A stretch of DNA of 64,000 bases from Burkholderiaceae bacterium (GCA_024235995.1 JACKLI010000001.1:124001-188000); one strand, 5' to 3'; positions 9,629 to 18,801 are shown, counted from the stretch's first letter. A program made the numbers and translations. Notes: a model not told the origin generated them from the sequence alone.

Positions 9629-9715
9629 ATAAGCGTATCCCGCGTCCGCTATTGCGACACGGTATACGCAATATCTGTTCGTCATCCCGTTCTACTCTGA
9701 TAACTGGAGACATTC

Positions 9716-10210
9716 ATGTACTCAAGAATCCTGGTTCCGCTCGACGGAAGTCCTACTGCCGATTTGGCGCTCCACCACGCTGCGGTGCTGGCACGCCTGA
9801 ATGGCGCAACCATCGTCTTGCTGCACGTCATCGAGGAGATGAAGCACAGCAACGGCTTCGAGAGGCCGAGGATCTATATTGAAGAAGTGAGGCCGGGCTT
9901 CCTGGCGGCCGGGCAGAAGCTGCTGGACGAGGCGGCGCTGCGGCTGAGGCAGGAAGGCCTGGCGGTTGAGACCGTCCTTCTGGAAAGCAAGGGCGAGCGC
10001 GTCTCGGTGCTCATCGCTCAGCAGGCACTGACCACTCAATGCGAGTTGGTGGTGTTGGGTACTCACGGACGCCGGGGCGTGGACAGGCTGCTGATGGGAA
10101 GCGATGCAGAGCAGCTCGCTCGCATCGCACCAGTTCCGGTGATGCTGGTGCGCCAGCCCCAATCGGTCATTGCGACTGCAACCCCTGGGCAGGGTGGCAC
10201 GCCAGCGTGA
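9716..10210 (+). CDS. Universal stress protein (UspA family)
   Basis: 164 residues, a single Usp domain. It opens with the typical ILVPLDGS strand and carries the ATP-binding signature GTHGRRGVDRLLMGS near residues 115-130 (G-2x-G-9x-G(S/T) type). Such ATP-binding Usp proteins act in the cytoplasm during starvation or oxygen limitation. The ATG has GGAG nine bases upstream. Its stop overlaps the start of the lipid A deacylase-like gene (GTGA). Usp genes commonly sit beside phosphoketolase, Pta/AckA and PHA genes in low-oxygen clusters of Burkholderiales; that comparison is from general knowledge and was not tested. Confidence 0.92.
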   Translation: MYSRILVPLDGSPTADLALHHAAVLARLNGATIVLLHVIEEMKHSNGFERPRIYIEEVRPGFLAAGQKLLDEAALRLRQEGLAVETVLLESKGERVSVLIAQQALTTQCELVVLGTHGRRGVDRLLMGSDAEQLARIAPVPVMLVRQPQSVIATATPGQGGTPA

Positions 10211-11280
10211 CGAAGGTTCAGTCCACCGACCAAACTGAATGGAGGCTGAAAGTCGCAGCCCCCTTGCTGCTGCTATTGCTGAGCGCCTCCGCACAGGCCC
10301 AGTCCTGCCACCAGGACAACCCGCTGCGCTCAACGGGAACGCTCAATCTGCGGATCGACAACGACATGTTCGGCGGCATTGGACAAGACCAAGGGTACTC
10401 CAACGGGTTTCTCGCCAGTTGGGTTTCCCCCAACCTCGTGGACTATAGCGATGACCCTTGTCTACCGCGTCTCGTCCGTGGGCTGAATCGCTTTCTCACG
10501 ATGCTCCAACCCCAAGGCTTCGACGAACAGAACATGACCATCGGCTTCGGGCAGATGATGTACACCCCGAACGACAAAACGCGCAGCGATCTCATCAAGG
10601 ATGATCGTCCTTTCGCGGGCGCCTTGATGTTGAGCCTTGGCTATAACGCGAGGCGGGGCGATACGCTGCGCACTTCGCAACTCCGCGTGGGGGTGGTGGG
10701 GCCCTCCTCCCAGGCCAGGCAAGTCCAGAACTGGTGGCATGACACCGTCGGAGTGGACAGATTCAATGGCTGGAGACATCAACTGCGCGACGAACCCGTG
10801 CTGCAGTTGCTCCACGAACGCCGAACACGAGTCATCAGGCAAGAAAACGTCAGCGGTTGGGGTTGGGATCTGACCCGCCACTGGGGCGGCAGCTTGGGCA
10901 ATTTCGCCACCTACGCGAATGTCGGCGGAGAACTGCGCTATGGCCTACGCCTGCCGGACGACTTAGGCACCGCACCGCTGCGCCCGGCTGGAGAAAACAC
11001 CTCGCCCGTGCGTAAGACCGCTGGCAGCAACTGGAACGGGCACCTGTTCGTGGCACTCGACGGTCGCTGGGTTTTGCACGACATCACGTTGGACGGCAAT
11101 ACGTTCAAGTCCAGTCATAGTGTTGATAAACGGCCATTCGTGGCCGATGTGGGCTATGGCATCGCGATGACTCAGGGCAACTGGCGCATCGCGATAGCCC
11201 GCTACCACCGCACCCGCGAATTTCGTGGACAAAAGGAAATCCCGGTCTACGGAACGATCACCGTAGGACGGCGATTCTGA
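10207..11280 (+). CDS. LpxR-like lipid A deacylase family outer-membrane protein (DUF2219)
   Basis: 357 residues from the GTG at 10207, which overlaps the uspA stop. The N terminus has a signal peptide with a run of leucines and an ASAQAQ cleavage region. The mature part reads like an outer-membrane beta-barrel ending in aromatic residues (GRRF). LpxR hallmarks are visible: the Asn-Asp pair in RIDNDMFGG, the GYSNG serine, DDRPFAG, and a QNWWH segment with the probable catalytic His. LpxR removes the 3'-acyloxyacyl group of lipid A. Its place in an energy cluster is unexpected; membrane remodelling under stress is only a guess. Confidence 0.82.
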   Translation: MTKVQSTDQTEWRLKVAAPLLLLLLSASAQAQSCHQDNPLRSTGTLNLRIDNDMFGGIGQDQGYSNGFLASWVSPNLVDYSDDPCLPRLVRGLNRFLTMLQPQGFDEQNMTIGFGQMMYTPNDKTRSDLIKDDRPFAGALMLSLGYNARRGDTLRTSQLRVGVVGPSSQARQVQNWWHDTVGVDRFNGWRHQLRDEPVLQLLHERRTRVIRQENVSGWGWDLTRHWGGSLGNFATYANVGGELRYGLRLPDDLGTAPLRPAGENTSPVRKTAGSNWNGHLFVALDGRWVLHDITLDGNTFKSSHSVDKRPFVADVGYGIAMTQGNWRIAIARYHRTREFRGQKEIPVYGTITVGRRF

Positions 11281-11411
11281 TGCAGATCGATTCCTTGAAC
11301 GCCATGCAAGCCACTCTGTTGCTGTTCATGACAAGAGCCTGGTTGCTTGTGGAGCTACCACGTCGACGCAGTACTGCCAATGCCGTCGTCATTAGCCAGT
11401 TGGCAAGGTGA
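11280..11411 (+). CDS. Possible 43-residue small protein coupled to the LpxR-like gene
   Basis: A small open frame whose ATG overlaps the preceding stop codon (TGATG), an arrangement that often signals coupled translation. It has a short hydrophobic stretch (ATLLLFMTRAWLLVEL) and a basic RRR segment. No family is recognised, and there is no independent ribosome-binding site. It may be chance; conservation next to LpxR-like genes in related islands would decide. Confidence 0.25.
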   Translation: MQIDSLNAMQATLLLFMTRAWLLVELPRRRSTANAVVISQLAR

Positions 11412-11483
11412 ACACAGCGAGCTGAACGATAAGGCACCCGCGCTCGATAAGAGACCAAGGACAACAAATAAGGAGATAAATGG

Positions 11484-12380
11484 ATGCAACGACTCACCCT
11501 GGCCCTACCCGGCAATGAAGATCTGGCCCGCGGCATCGCGCAGGCATGCGGCAGCGAAGCCGGCCGCATCGAAACGCGCCGATTCCCCGATGGCGAGAGC
11601 TATGTCCGGTTGCATGGCGAACCTGCCGATCGGATCGTGGATGTGATTTGCACGCTGGCCCATCCTGATCCGCAGTTCCTGCTTCTGGCTTTTGCCGCTG
11701 ACGCGGCGCGCGAACTTGGCGCGCAAGAGGTGAACCTGATCGCACCGTATCTGGCCTACATGCGCCAGGACAAGCGATTCCATGACGGAGAAAGCGTGAC
11801 GTCGCGGTCCTTCGCACGTCTGGTCTCATCGACCTTCGACAAGCTGCTCACGGTGGATCCGCATCTGCACCGCTATCCGACACTATCAGCGGTCTACACG
11901 ATCCCCACCATCACCTTGCATGCCGCACCACTGCTGGCCGACTGGATCGCGAATCATGTCGAAGAACCTTTGATCGTGGGCCCCGACGAGGAAAGCGAGC
12001 AGTGGGCCGGCGCCATCGCGTCCCGCATCGGCGTACCGCACGCTGTGCTTCGCAAGACACGCCATGGCGATCGCAGCGTGGACATCGATGTTCCCGACCT
12101 GTCGATCTGGCGCGGCAGAACGCCGGTGCTTGTGGACGACATCGCATCATCAGGCCGCACGCTCGCCGTCGCGGCGCGCAAGCTCGCCGAGCAAGGAATG
12201 CGCAAGCCGGAGTGCGTAGTGGTGCATGCCCTGTTCGCCGAGGATGCCTGGGCCCAATTGACACCGTTGTTTGCCCGAATTACGTCCACCGACGCAGTAC
12301 CGCATCCGAGCAACCGGATTGGTCTCGCTTCGCTGATTGCCGACGCTCTCTCTAGCGGGAAAACCGATCCGCGAGGCTGA
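11484..12380 (+). CDS. prs: Ribose-phosphate pyrophosphokinase (PRPP synthetase)-like
   Basis: 298 residues, shorter than the ~315 of housekeeping bacterial Prs and closer to the archaeal-type forms. The family reaction is ribose 5-phosphate + ATP = PRPP + AMP. Visible features are FPDGESYVR, the YMRQDKRF ATP-binding segment, the VDPHLHR metal-site region and the PRPP loop VDDIASSGRT (normally VDD-x4-GGT/TGT). AAGGAG lies before the ATG. It is followed by phosphoketolase and is probably a second, specialised Prs. The grouping with an AMP phosphorylase-like gene suggests PRPP/ribose-phosphate interconversion in catabolism, possibly in reverse; that is inference. Confidence 0.87.
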   Translation: MQRLTLALPGNEDLARGIAQACGSEAGRIETRRFPDGESYVRLHGEPADRIVDVICTLAHPDPQFLLLAFAADAARELGAQEVNLIAPYLAYMRQDKRFHDGESVTSRSFARLVSSTFDKLLTVDPHLHRYPTLSAVYTIPTITLHAAPLLADWIANHVEEPLIVGPDEESEQWAGAIASRIGVPHAVLRKTRHGDRSVDIDVPDLSIWRGRTPVLVDDIASSGRTLAVAARKLAEQGMRKPECVVVHALFAEDAWAQLTPLFARITSTDAVPHPSNRIGLASLIADALSSGKTDPRG

Positions 12381-12418
12381 TCTTTTTATCGATCCAACTA
12401 TTTTCAAGGAGACCTGAA

Positions 12419-14749
12419 ATGTCCTCTCAAGCTAACCTCGCAACCGATTGGCGTGCTGGTTACGGGCCCATCGCGCACAGGTCTGAAACCATCGAACGTA
12501 TGCAGGCCCTAGTGCAACGTCTGGTCGCGCAAAGGCGTATAGCAGACGAAGCCTCGGCCCATGCGCTGCTGGCTGCAGCCGACCGGGTGGCCTGCACGGC
12601 CATGAGCGTAGTGGCGCATATGACCTATGCCCGGCGCATCGACCGAAGCGGCTGCCCACTGGGCTCCGATGATTTCAAACAAACGCCCGAAGGCCACACC
12701 GGCGGCTCGCTCAACATGGTGCCAGCCTTCGTGGGTTATCTGTTGGCCAACGCGCTGACCGGGACGACACGCGGCTGGCTCATGGGGCAGGGGCACTGCG
12801 TGGCCGCGATCGAGGCGGTGAACGCACTGACCGGCGATGTATCCGCCGCCCAGCGTGGACGCTACGACCGCAGCGAGGCGGGCCTGTCGCGTTTGATCGC
12901 GGACTTCTACTCCTATGCCATCGATAAGCAGGGTCGGCCCGCGGTACCGCTGGGTAGCCATGCCGGGCCGAACACGGCCGGCGCGATCTCCGAAGGCGGC
13001 TATCTGGGGTTCGCCGGGCTGCAGTATGTGCACACGCCGTTGCCGGGAGAAAGCCTGGTGGCATTCCTCAGTGATGGCGCTTTCGAGGAACACCGTGGCT
13101 CGGACTGGGCGCCGCGCTGGTGGCGCGCCGAGGACTGCGGCTTCGCCATCCCGGTCATGATTCTCAACGGACGGCGCATCGAGCAGCGCACCCAGATCGT
13201 GCAGGAAGGTGGCGCTACCTGGCTGGCCGAAGATCTGCGCCACAACGGCTTCGATCCCGTCATCGTTGATGGACGTGATCCGATGGCGATCGCATGGGCC
13301 ATTGTTGAAGCCGAAGACACGCTGAGCGCCTTCGCCGCACGCTCGGATCGGCGCTATCCGGTCAAGCTGCCCTACGTGATCGCCGAGACGGAGAAAGGTT
13401 TTGGCTTCCCGGGCGCGGCGACCAATGCCGCCCACAACCTGCCGCTGAACGGCAATCCGCGCGAGGATGCGCAGGCACGCGAGGCCTTCAACGCAGGGGC
13501 TGCGGCGCTGTTCGTGCCCGAGAGCGAACTGGAAAACGCGCTCACCGTCCTTGCGAATCACGGCCAGAGCCAGCGCTCGCGCGAAAGCGAGCACCCCATG
13601 GCCCTACGCCATCCAGCGAGCCCTCATCTGCCGATGCCGGCCTGGGCGCCAACGGAGGTATCGGGCAGCGCCATGTCCGCACTGGACCGTTGGTTCGTGG
13701 AGCTGGTGCAGGCAAATCCACAGTTGCGCATCCGGATCGGCAATCCCGACGAACTGGCCAGCAACAAGATGGGGGCCACTCTGGCGCTGCTCAAGCACCG
13801 CGTCAACGTGCCCGAACCCGGCGTCCCGGAATCGACGGATGGCTCGGTGGTCACCGCACTCAATGAAGAAGCCGTTGCGGCCGCCGCCCTCGCCAACAAA
13901 GGGGGGCTGAACCTGATCGTCAGCTACGAGGCATTCGCGGTCAAGATGCTTGGATTGATGCGCCAGGAGATCATCTTCGCGCGTCGGCAGAAGGAGCTGG
14001 GCCAGCCGCCAGGCTGGATCTCCGTCCCGCTGATCGTCACATCCCACACCTGGGAGAACAGCAAGAACGAGCAGTCACACCAGGACCCGACCATTGGCGA
14101 AGCATTGCTGGGGGAGATGTCGGACACCGCACGCGTGTTGTTCCCGGTGGATGAAAACACGGCGTGCGCCGCGTTGCGAGCGGTCTACGCCAGCCGCGGC
14201 CAAGTGGCTTGTGTGGTGGTCTCCAAGCGCGACACGCCGAATCACTTCAGTGCCGCCGCGGCTCAATCGCTGATCGAGCATGGAGCAGCCCATGTAGCCG
14301 GCGATCCGTCCACCGCACAACTGCAATTCGTAGCGATTGGCGCCTACCAGTTGGAGGAAGCGCTCAAAGCCCATGCCCGCCTGGAGCACCATGGGCTTGC
14401 GTCGTGCATCACCGTGGTGGTCGAGCCCGGCCGTCTACGCATTCCGCGAGACGAACTTGAGGCCGCCTTCGTGCTCGGTGACGAATCCCTGCAAGCGCTC
14501 TTCCCGCCTCACCTGCCGCGCGTGTTGATAAGCCATACCCGCCCTGAGCCGATGCTGGGCGTGCTTCGCCGCATTGACAGCGGCCCTTCGAAGACGCGGG
14601 CTTTGGGCTACATCAACCACGGCGGCACCCTCGATGTGGCTGGAATGCTGATCGCCAATCGATGCACCTGGGTGGATGCCATCTATGCCGCTGCGCAAGT
14701 GACCGGCTGGAACAGTTCGCAGGCTGCTGCTGCCGCGACCGACGCGTGA
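12419..14749 (+). CDS. xfp: Phosphoketolase (XFP family)
   Basis: 776 residues, full length. This thiamine-diphosphate enzyme splits xylulose 5-phosphate (and often fructose 6-phosphate) with phosphate into acetyl phosphate and glyceraldehyde 3-phosphate (or erythrose 4-phosphate). Visible are the EGHTGGSLNM segment, GQGHC, the ThDP motif beginning LSDGAFEEHRG and ending near LNGR, the catalytic-loop histidines around SHTWENSKN and SHQDP, and the C-terminal GYINHGGTLD. Several signatures differ from the Bifidobacterium type (for example GQGHC instead of GPGHG), so it belongs to a divergent proteobacterial clade. A GGAG site precedes the ATG. It supplies acetyl phosphate to Pta and AckA in the same cluster. 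Confidence 0.92.
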   Translation: MSSQANLATDWRAGYGPIAHRSETIERMQALVQRLVAQRRIADEASAHALLAAADRVACTAMSVVAHMTYARRIDRSGCPLGSDDFKQTPEGHTGGSLNMVPAFVGYLLANALTGTTRGWLMGQGHCVAAIEAVNALTGDVSAAQRGRYDRSEAGLSRLIADFYSYAIDKQGRPAVPLGSHAGPNTAGAISEGGYLGFAGLQYVHTPLPGESLVAFLSDGAFEEHRGSDWAPRWWRAEDCGFAIPVMILNGRRIEQRTQIVQEGGATWLAEDLRHNGFDPVIVDGRDPMAIAWAIVEAEDTLSAFAARSDRRYPVKLPYVIAETEKGFGFPGAATNAAHNLPLNGNPREDAQAREAFNAGAAALFVPESELENALTVLANHGQSQRSRESEHPMALRHPASPHLPMPAWAPTEVSGSAMSALDRWFVELVQANPQLRIRIGNPDELASNKMGATLALLKHRVNVPEPGVPESTDGSVVTALNEEAVAAAALANKGGLNLIVSYEAFAVKMLGLMRQEIIFARRQKELGQPPGWISVPLIVTSHTWENSKNEQSHQDPTIGEALLGEMSDTARVLFPVDENTACAALRAVYASRGQVACVVVSKRDTPNHFSAAAAQSLIEHGAAHVAGDPSTAQLQFVAIGAYQLEEALKAHARLEHHGLASCITVVVEPGRLRIPRDELEAAFVLGDESLQALFPPHLPRVLISHTRPEPMLGVLRRIDSGPSKTRALGYINHGGTLDVAGMLIANRCTWVDAIYAAAQVTGWNSSQAAAAATDA

Positions 14750-14832
14750 ATTTCAAGTGGTTCTGACACGGTCCGCAGTGACCGCGCCAGCTCCTGATTT
14801 CACAACCCACCAACAAGCGAGGAGACAACTTC

Positions 14833-16191
14833 ATGCTCTCACTGACCAGCCTGGGCGGTGCCGGTACCGTCACCGGCTCCAAACACCTGATCACATATGG
14901 CAGTACCCGCATCCTGATCGACTGCGGACTTTTCCAAGGACTGAAGAACCTGCGCGAGCTGAACTGGCAGCATCTTGTCGTTGAGTCCAAGGACATCGAT
15001 GCGGTTGTACTGACGCACGCGCACCTGGATCATTGTGGATATCTCCCCCGATTGGTGCTGAACGGGTTCCGCGGGAAGATTTTCTCGACGCCAGCCACAC
15101 GGGACGTCGCCGAACTCATCCTGCTCGACAGTGCTTGGTTGCAGGAGAAGGATGCCGAGTTCGCCAACCGGAAGGGATTTTCCAAGCACAAGCCAGCCCT
15201 TGCCCTGTATCGGGTCCGAGATGCCGAACGCACGCTCTTGCAGTTCAAGCCCGTGCCACTGCATCAGGAGACGGTATTGCCGGGCGGTGCACGCCTGGTT
15301 CTACGCAGGGCCGGCCACATTCTTGGAGCGGCGACGGCGCAGATCGACATCGGCGGCAAGCGTTTGGTGTTCTCCGGCGACCTGGGCCGCTATGACGATG
15401 CGGTCATGCCTGATCCTGAACCCGTCACGGAAGCGGACTACATCATCATCGAGTCCACCTATGGCAATCGTCATCATGACCGTTCCGATGCCGTCGAAGC
15501 GCTAGGCGACATCATCGAGCGTACGACTCGCCGCGGAGGCACCGTAGTGATTCCCGCTTTTGCCGTAGGACGCGCGCAGTCGTTGATCTATGACCTATGG
15601 CTGTTGCGACAGCGCGGTCGGCTCCGCAACGTGCCCGTCTATCTGGACAGTCCCATGGCCACCAGCGCAACTGCGCTGCTGCACCGCCATGCCGACGACC
15701 ACAAGCTCGCTCAACACGATTTCGAGACGGCATTCTCAGAAGTCACATACGTGCGCGACGTTGAAGAGTCCAAGGCGCTATCGGCGAATCGATACCCCAA
15801 GGTGATTATTTCCGCCAGCGGCATGGCCACCGGCGGCCGCGTGCTGCATCACATAGAAGCGTTTGGCGGTAGCCATCAGAACACGCTGCTGTTCTCTGGA
15901 TTCCAAGCAGCAGGTACGCGCGGGCGCAAGCTGCTTGAGGGCGCTCGCGAAGTCAAGATCCATGGACGCTGGATGCCGATCAAGGCAGAGGTCGCCGAGC
16001 TTGCGATGTTGTCGGCTCATGCCGACAGCGATGAGCTGATGCGATGGCTGCGCGGCTTTACCAAGGCGCCGGAAAGAGTGTTCATTGTTCACGGTGAATC
16101 TGATGCCTCTGAGGCGCTGCGCGAACGTATCCAGCGCGAACTCAATTGGCACGCATCGGTGCCCATGCAAAACCAGGAGTTCGCCCTGTGA
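14833..16191 (+). CDS. MBL-fold beta-CASP ribonuclease-like protein
   Basis: 452 residues with a metallo-beta-lactamase core and a beta-CASP insert, as in CPSF73-like RNA-processing nucleases. The zinc motif HAHLDHCG is near residue 65, SGDLGR near 180, a beta-CASP region with PAFAVGRAQ and SASGMATGGRVLHH follows, and SAHAD is near 395. The ATG is preceded by GAGGAG. Family members cut RNA endo- or exonucleolytically in the cytoplasm. The gene's last bases overlap the phosphorylase start (GTGA), so the two are probably made together. This supports a role in supplying nucleotides, but the substrate is not shown. Confidence 0.88.
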   Translation: MLSLTSLGGAGTVTGSKHLITYGSTRILIDCGLFQGLKNLRELNWQHLVVESKDIDAVVLTHAHLDHCGYLPRLVLNGFRGKIFSTPATRDVAELILLDSAWLQEKDAEFANRKGFSKHKPALALYRVRDAERTLLQFKPVPLHQETVLPGGARLVLRRAGHILGAATAQIDIGGKRLVFSGDLGRYDDAVMPDPEPVTEADYIIIESTYGNRHHDRSDAVEALGDIIERTTRRGGTVVIPAFAVGRAQSLIYDLWLLRQRGRLRNVPVYLDSPMATSATALLHRHADDHKLAQHDFETAFSEVTYVRDVEESKALSANRYPKVIISASGMATGGRVLHHIEAFGGSHQNTLLFSGFQAAGTRGRKLLEGAREVKIHGRWMPIKAEVAELAMLSAHADSDELMRWLRGFTKAPERVFIVHGESDASEALRERIQRELNWHASVPMQNQEFAL

Positions 16192-17705
16192 GTGCCCGCA
16201 TCACGCCCCAGACACCCGCCTTGCAAGCATTGCGCATGCGACTGCATGCCCAGCATCAACCCGTCGTCTTGATGCGTACCGATTGCCATGTCTGCCGTGC
16301 CGAAGGGCTGGCACCGCGGTCACAGGTACTGATCATTGCCGGCGACCGCACTGTGCAAGCGCTACTGTACCAAATCGACAGCGATCTGCTCAAAACCGGA
16401 CAGATCGCTCTGTCCGAGGCCGCCTGGGATGCCCTGGACATTCATGAGGGCGATCTTGTGCAGGTTCGGCATCCTCCGCTGCTCGAATCGTTGTCGGCCG
16501 TGCGTGCGCGAATTCACGGCCACCGACTGCAAACGACGGAGTTGCAGGCGATCGTCCGTGATGTGGTCGATGGTCGCTATACCGATGTCGCACTTTCGGC
16601 CTTCCTGACCGCAACGGCGGTACTGCCTCTGGATATGCAAGAGACCATCCATCTCACCCGTGCGATGGTCGATGTCGGGGATCACCTGCAATGGCAGGCT
16701 CCGATTGTTGTGGACAAGCATTGCGTGGGCGGATTACCGGGAAATCGCACCACGCCGTTGGTGGTTGCCATCGCCGCAGCCAATGGATTGGTGATGCCCA
16801 AGACCTCATCACGCGCCATCACCTCTCCCGCTGGCACCGCGGACACCATGGAAACGCTGGCTCCTGTAGACCTGGACCTGGATACGCTCAGAAAGGTCGT
16901 GGAGAAAGAGGGTGGATGCGTGGCGTGGGGCGGCGCGATGCACCTCAGCCCCGCGGACGACATCTTCGTGCGTATTGAGCGTGAACTGGATATCGACACG
17001 CAAGGACAACTGATTGCCTCGGTGTTATCCAAGAAGATTGCAGCAGGGGCGACCCACATCGTGATCGATATTCCGGTTGGGCCAACCGCAAAAGTCCGCA
17101 GCCGGGAAACTGCCGAGCATCTTGCGCATCACCTTTCGGAAGTCGCCGCGTCATTTGGCCTTGTATTGCGTTGCCTGTTTACAGACGGGAATCAGCCTGT
17201 CGGCAGAGGTATCGGCCCGGCGTTGGAGGCGCGCGACGTGTTGGCCGTATTGCGCAACGAGGCGGATGCGCCGCAAGACCTATGTGACCGCGTGGCGTTG
17301 GTGGCGGGCGCGGTGCTTGAGCTTGGCGGCGTCGCCAAAGAAGGGGAGGGACTTCGGTTGGCTCATGAGACGATCAGCAGTGGCCGCGCGTGGGAAAAAT
17401 TTCAGAGAATCTGCGCGGCTCAGGGGGGATTTCGTGAGCCGCCCCAAGCTCTCTATGTCGAACCGCTTTTGGCAACCACTTCAGGCCGAGCAGTACACAT
17501 CGACAACCGTAAGCTTTCTCGTTTAGCCAAATTGGCCGGTGCGCCTGAGAGTCCAGCCGCAGGGATTCAATTGCAGGTGCGCTTAGGTGACGAGATAACA
17601 CGCGGACAACCATTGATGTTTTTGCATGCGCAAACCTCTGGAGAGATGGCCTATGCACTCGCATACGTACAAGGCATTGGGGACATTGTAAAGATTGAAC
17701 CTTAG
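16188..17705 (+). CDS. AMP phosphorylase / archaeal-type thymidine phosphorylase family protein
   Basis: 505 residues from the GTG at 16188, which overlaps the upstream stop and has AGGAG at good spacing. It is longer than E. coli DeoA (440) and has the extra ~85-residue N-terminal domain of the archaeal DeoA/AMP phosphorylase group. The phosphorylase signature KTSSRAITSPAGTADTMETL is near residue 210, with HCVGGLPGNRTT before it. The archaeal group phosphorolyses AMP to adenine and ribose 1,5-bisphosphate; classical members act on thymidine. Clustering with a PRPP synthetase and phosphoketolase favours a nucleotide or pentose-phosphate role. The actual substrate is uncertain. Confidence 0.85.
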   Translation: MSARITPQTPALQALRMRLHAQHQPVVLMRTDCHVCRAEGLAPRSQVLIIAGDRTVQALLYQIDSDLLKTGQIALSEAAWDALDIHEGDLVQVRHPPLLESLSAVRARIHGHRLQTTELQAIVRDVVDGRYTDVALSAFLTATAVLPLDMQETIHLTRAMVDVGDHLQWQAPIVVDKHCVGGLPGNRTTPLVVAIAAANGLVMPKTSSRAITSPAGTADTMETLAPVDLDLDTLRKVVEKEGGCVAWGGAMHLSPADDIFVRIERELDIDTQGQLIASVLSKKIAAGATHIVIDIPVGPTAKVRSRETAEHLAHHLSEVAASFGLVLRCLFTDGNQPVGRGIGPALEARDVLAVLRNEADAPQDLCDRVALVAGAVLELGGVAKEGEGLRLAHETISSGRAWEKFQRICAAQGGFREPPQALYVEPLLATTSGRAVHIDNRKLSRLAKLAGAPESPAAGIQLQVRLGDEITRGQPLMFLHAQTSGEMAYALAYVQGIGDIVKIEP

Positions 17706-17892
17706 CGCCGTGGATAAACAGGGCTCTTGAATGCTCGGTCAAACACAGCCCGGCCTCTCGTTTGGAAAAGTTGAACGCCTACATCTCATGCTCAAGAACA
17801 TATGAAAAAACATCGCTTAAAAGAAGTTTTCAACCTGCATCGCGTGGAGCAAACAGAAGGAGGTCGTCAGCGCCTGAATAGGAACATTGCTC

Positions 17893-18783
17893 ATGGAACT
17901 GCGGCACCTGCGTTGCTTTATCGTTTTGGCCGAAGAACTTCATTTCACACGGGCGGCTGAGCGTCTTCACATTGAGCAACCTCCTCTGTCCCGCGCCATC
18001 AAGGAGCTTGAGGACGAGTTAGGCGCTGTGCTCTTCGACCGGGACCGCCGGGGCACCCGACTGACCGCTGCGGGTGCCGTGTTCCTGCAGGACACTCGCC
18101 GGCTATTCACCGTCCTGGAGCAGGCCCGCGAGAACGTCAAGGCTGTCGCGGCGGGCTTGCGAGGCAGCCTGCGCATCGCCGTATCCGACGGCGCGCTCGA
18201 TCCCCGGCTGTCGGCGTTTCTAGCCCGTTGCCGTGCCGAAGAACCCGAGATCGAGATACGGATGTCCGAAGTGCCTTTGGCCGAGCAGTTGCGCGGCCTG
18301 CGCTCGGGCGACTTCTGCATCGGATTCGCTCATACCGCCGACGTCGGTGATGGCATCGTCGCCGAACCTATCTGGCAGGACCCGCTGGTGGTCGCCTTGC
18401 CAGCCCGGCACGCACTGCTCGTCCACAAGGAGGTTCCACTCCATGAACTCCGGGGGCATCCTCTTGTCCTGTGCGATCCCCAGGTGTGCGAAGGCTACTG
18501 CCGCGAGTTGGCGCGCCTCCTGCAGACCCAGGAACACAAACTGAATGTCGTTGAGGAGGTTTCCTCGCTGGACATGATGCTCACCTTGGTCGGTGCCGGC
18601 TACGGCGTGGGCTTCATGACGGCGACCAAGATTCCGGTCAGCCAGCGACCGGACGTGGTGATCCGTCCATTGGCGCTGGATACAGCCGTGATCACCACCT
18701 ACCTGCTTCGACTCGAAAGCAGCAACTCATCGGCTTCGCTGGTGCGATTTATCGACCGCCTCCGGGACCCTTCGAGCGACTGA
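17893..18783 (+). CDS. LysR family transcriptional regulator
   Basis: 296 residues, normal for LysR regulators. The winged helix-turn-helix is at residues 1-60 (MELRHLRCF...FTRAAERLHIEQPPLSRAIKELE) and is followed by the periplasmic-binding-like effector domain. The ATG at 17893 was chosen over an in-frame TTG two codons upstream because LysR proteins begin at M-E-L-R-H-L. It follows the metabolic genes after 187 bases with no evident terminator and may control them or the genes downstream. No effector can be deduced. Confidence 0.92.
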   Translation: MELRHLRCFIVLAEELHFTRAAERLHIEQPPLSRAIKELEDELGAVLFDRDRRGTRLTAAGAVFLQDTRRLFTVLEQARENVKAVAAGLRGSLRIAVSDGALDPRLSAFLARCRAEEPEIEIRMSEVPLAEQLRGLRSGDFCIGFAHTADVGDGIVAEPIWQDPLVVALPARHALLVHKEVPLHELRGHPLVLCDPQVCEGYCRELARLLQTQEHKLNVVEEVSSLDMMLTLVGAGYGVGFMTATKIPVSQRPDVVIRPLALDTAVITTYLLRLESSNSSASLVRFIDRLRDPSSD

Positions 18784-18801
18784 CGCAACGGACCGCACCA
18801 C

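Noticed and set aside
17706..17892. Possible FNR/ANR box before the LysR gene
   Set aside because: No TTGAT-N4-ATCAA-like sequence is present here or clearly elsewhere in the cluster.
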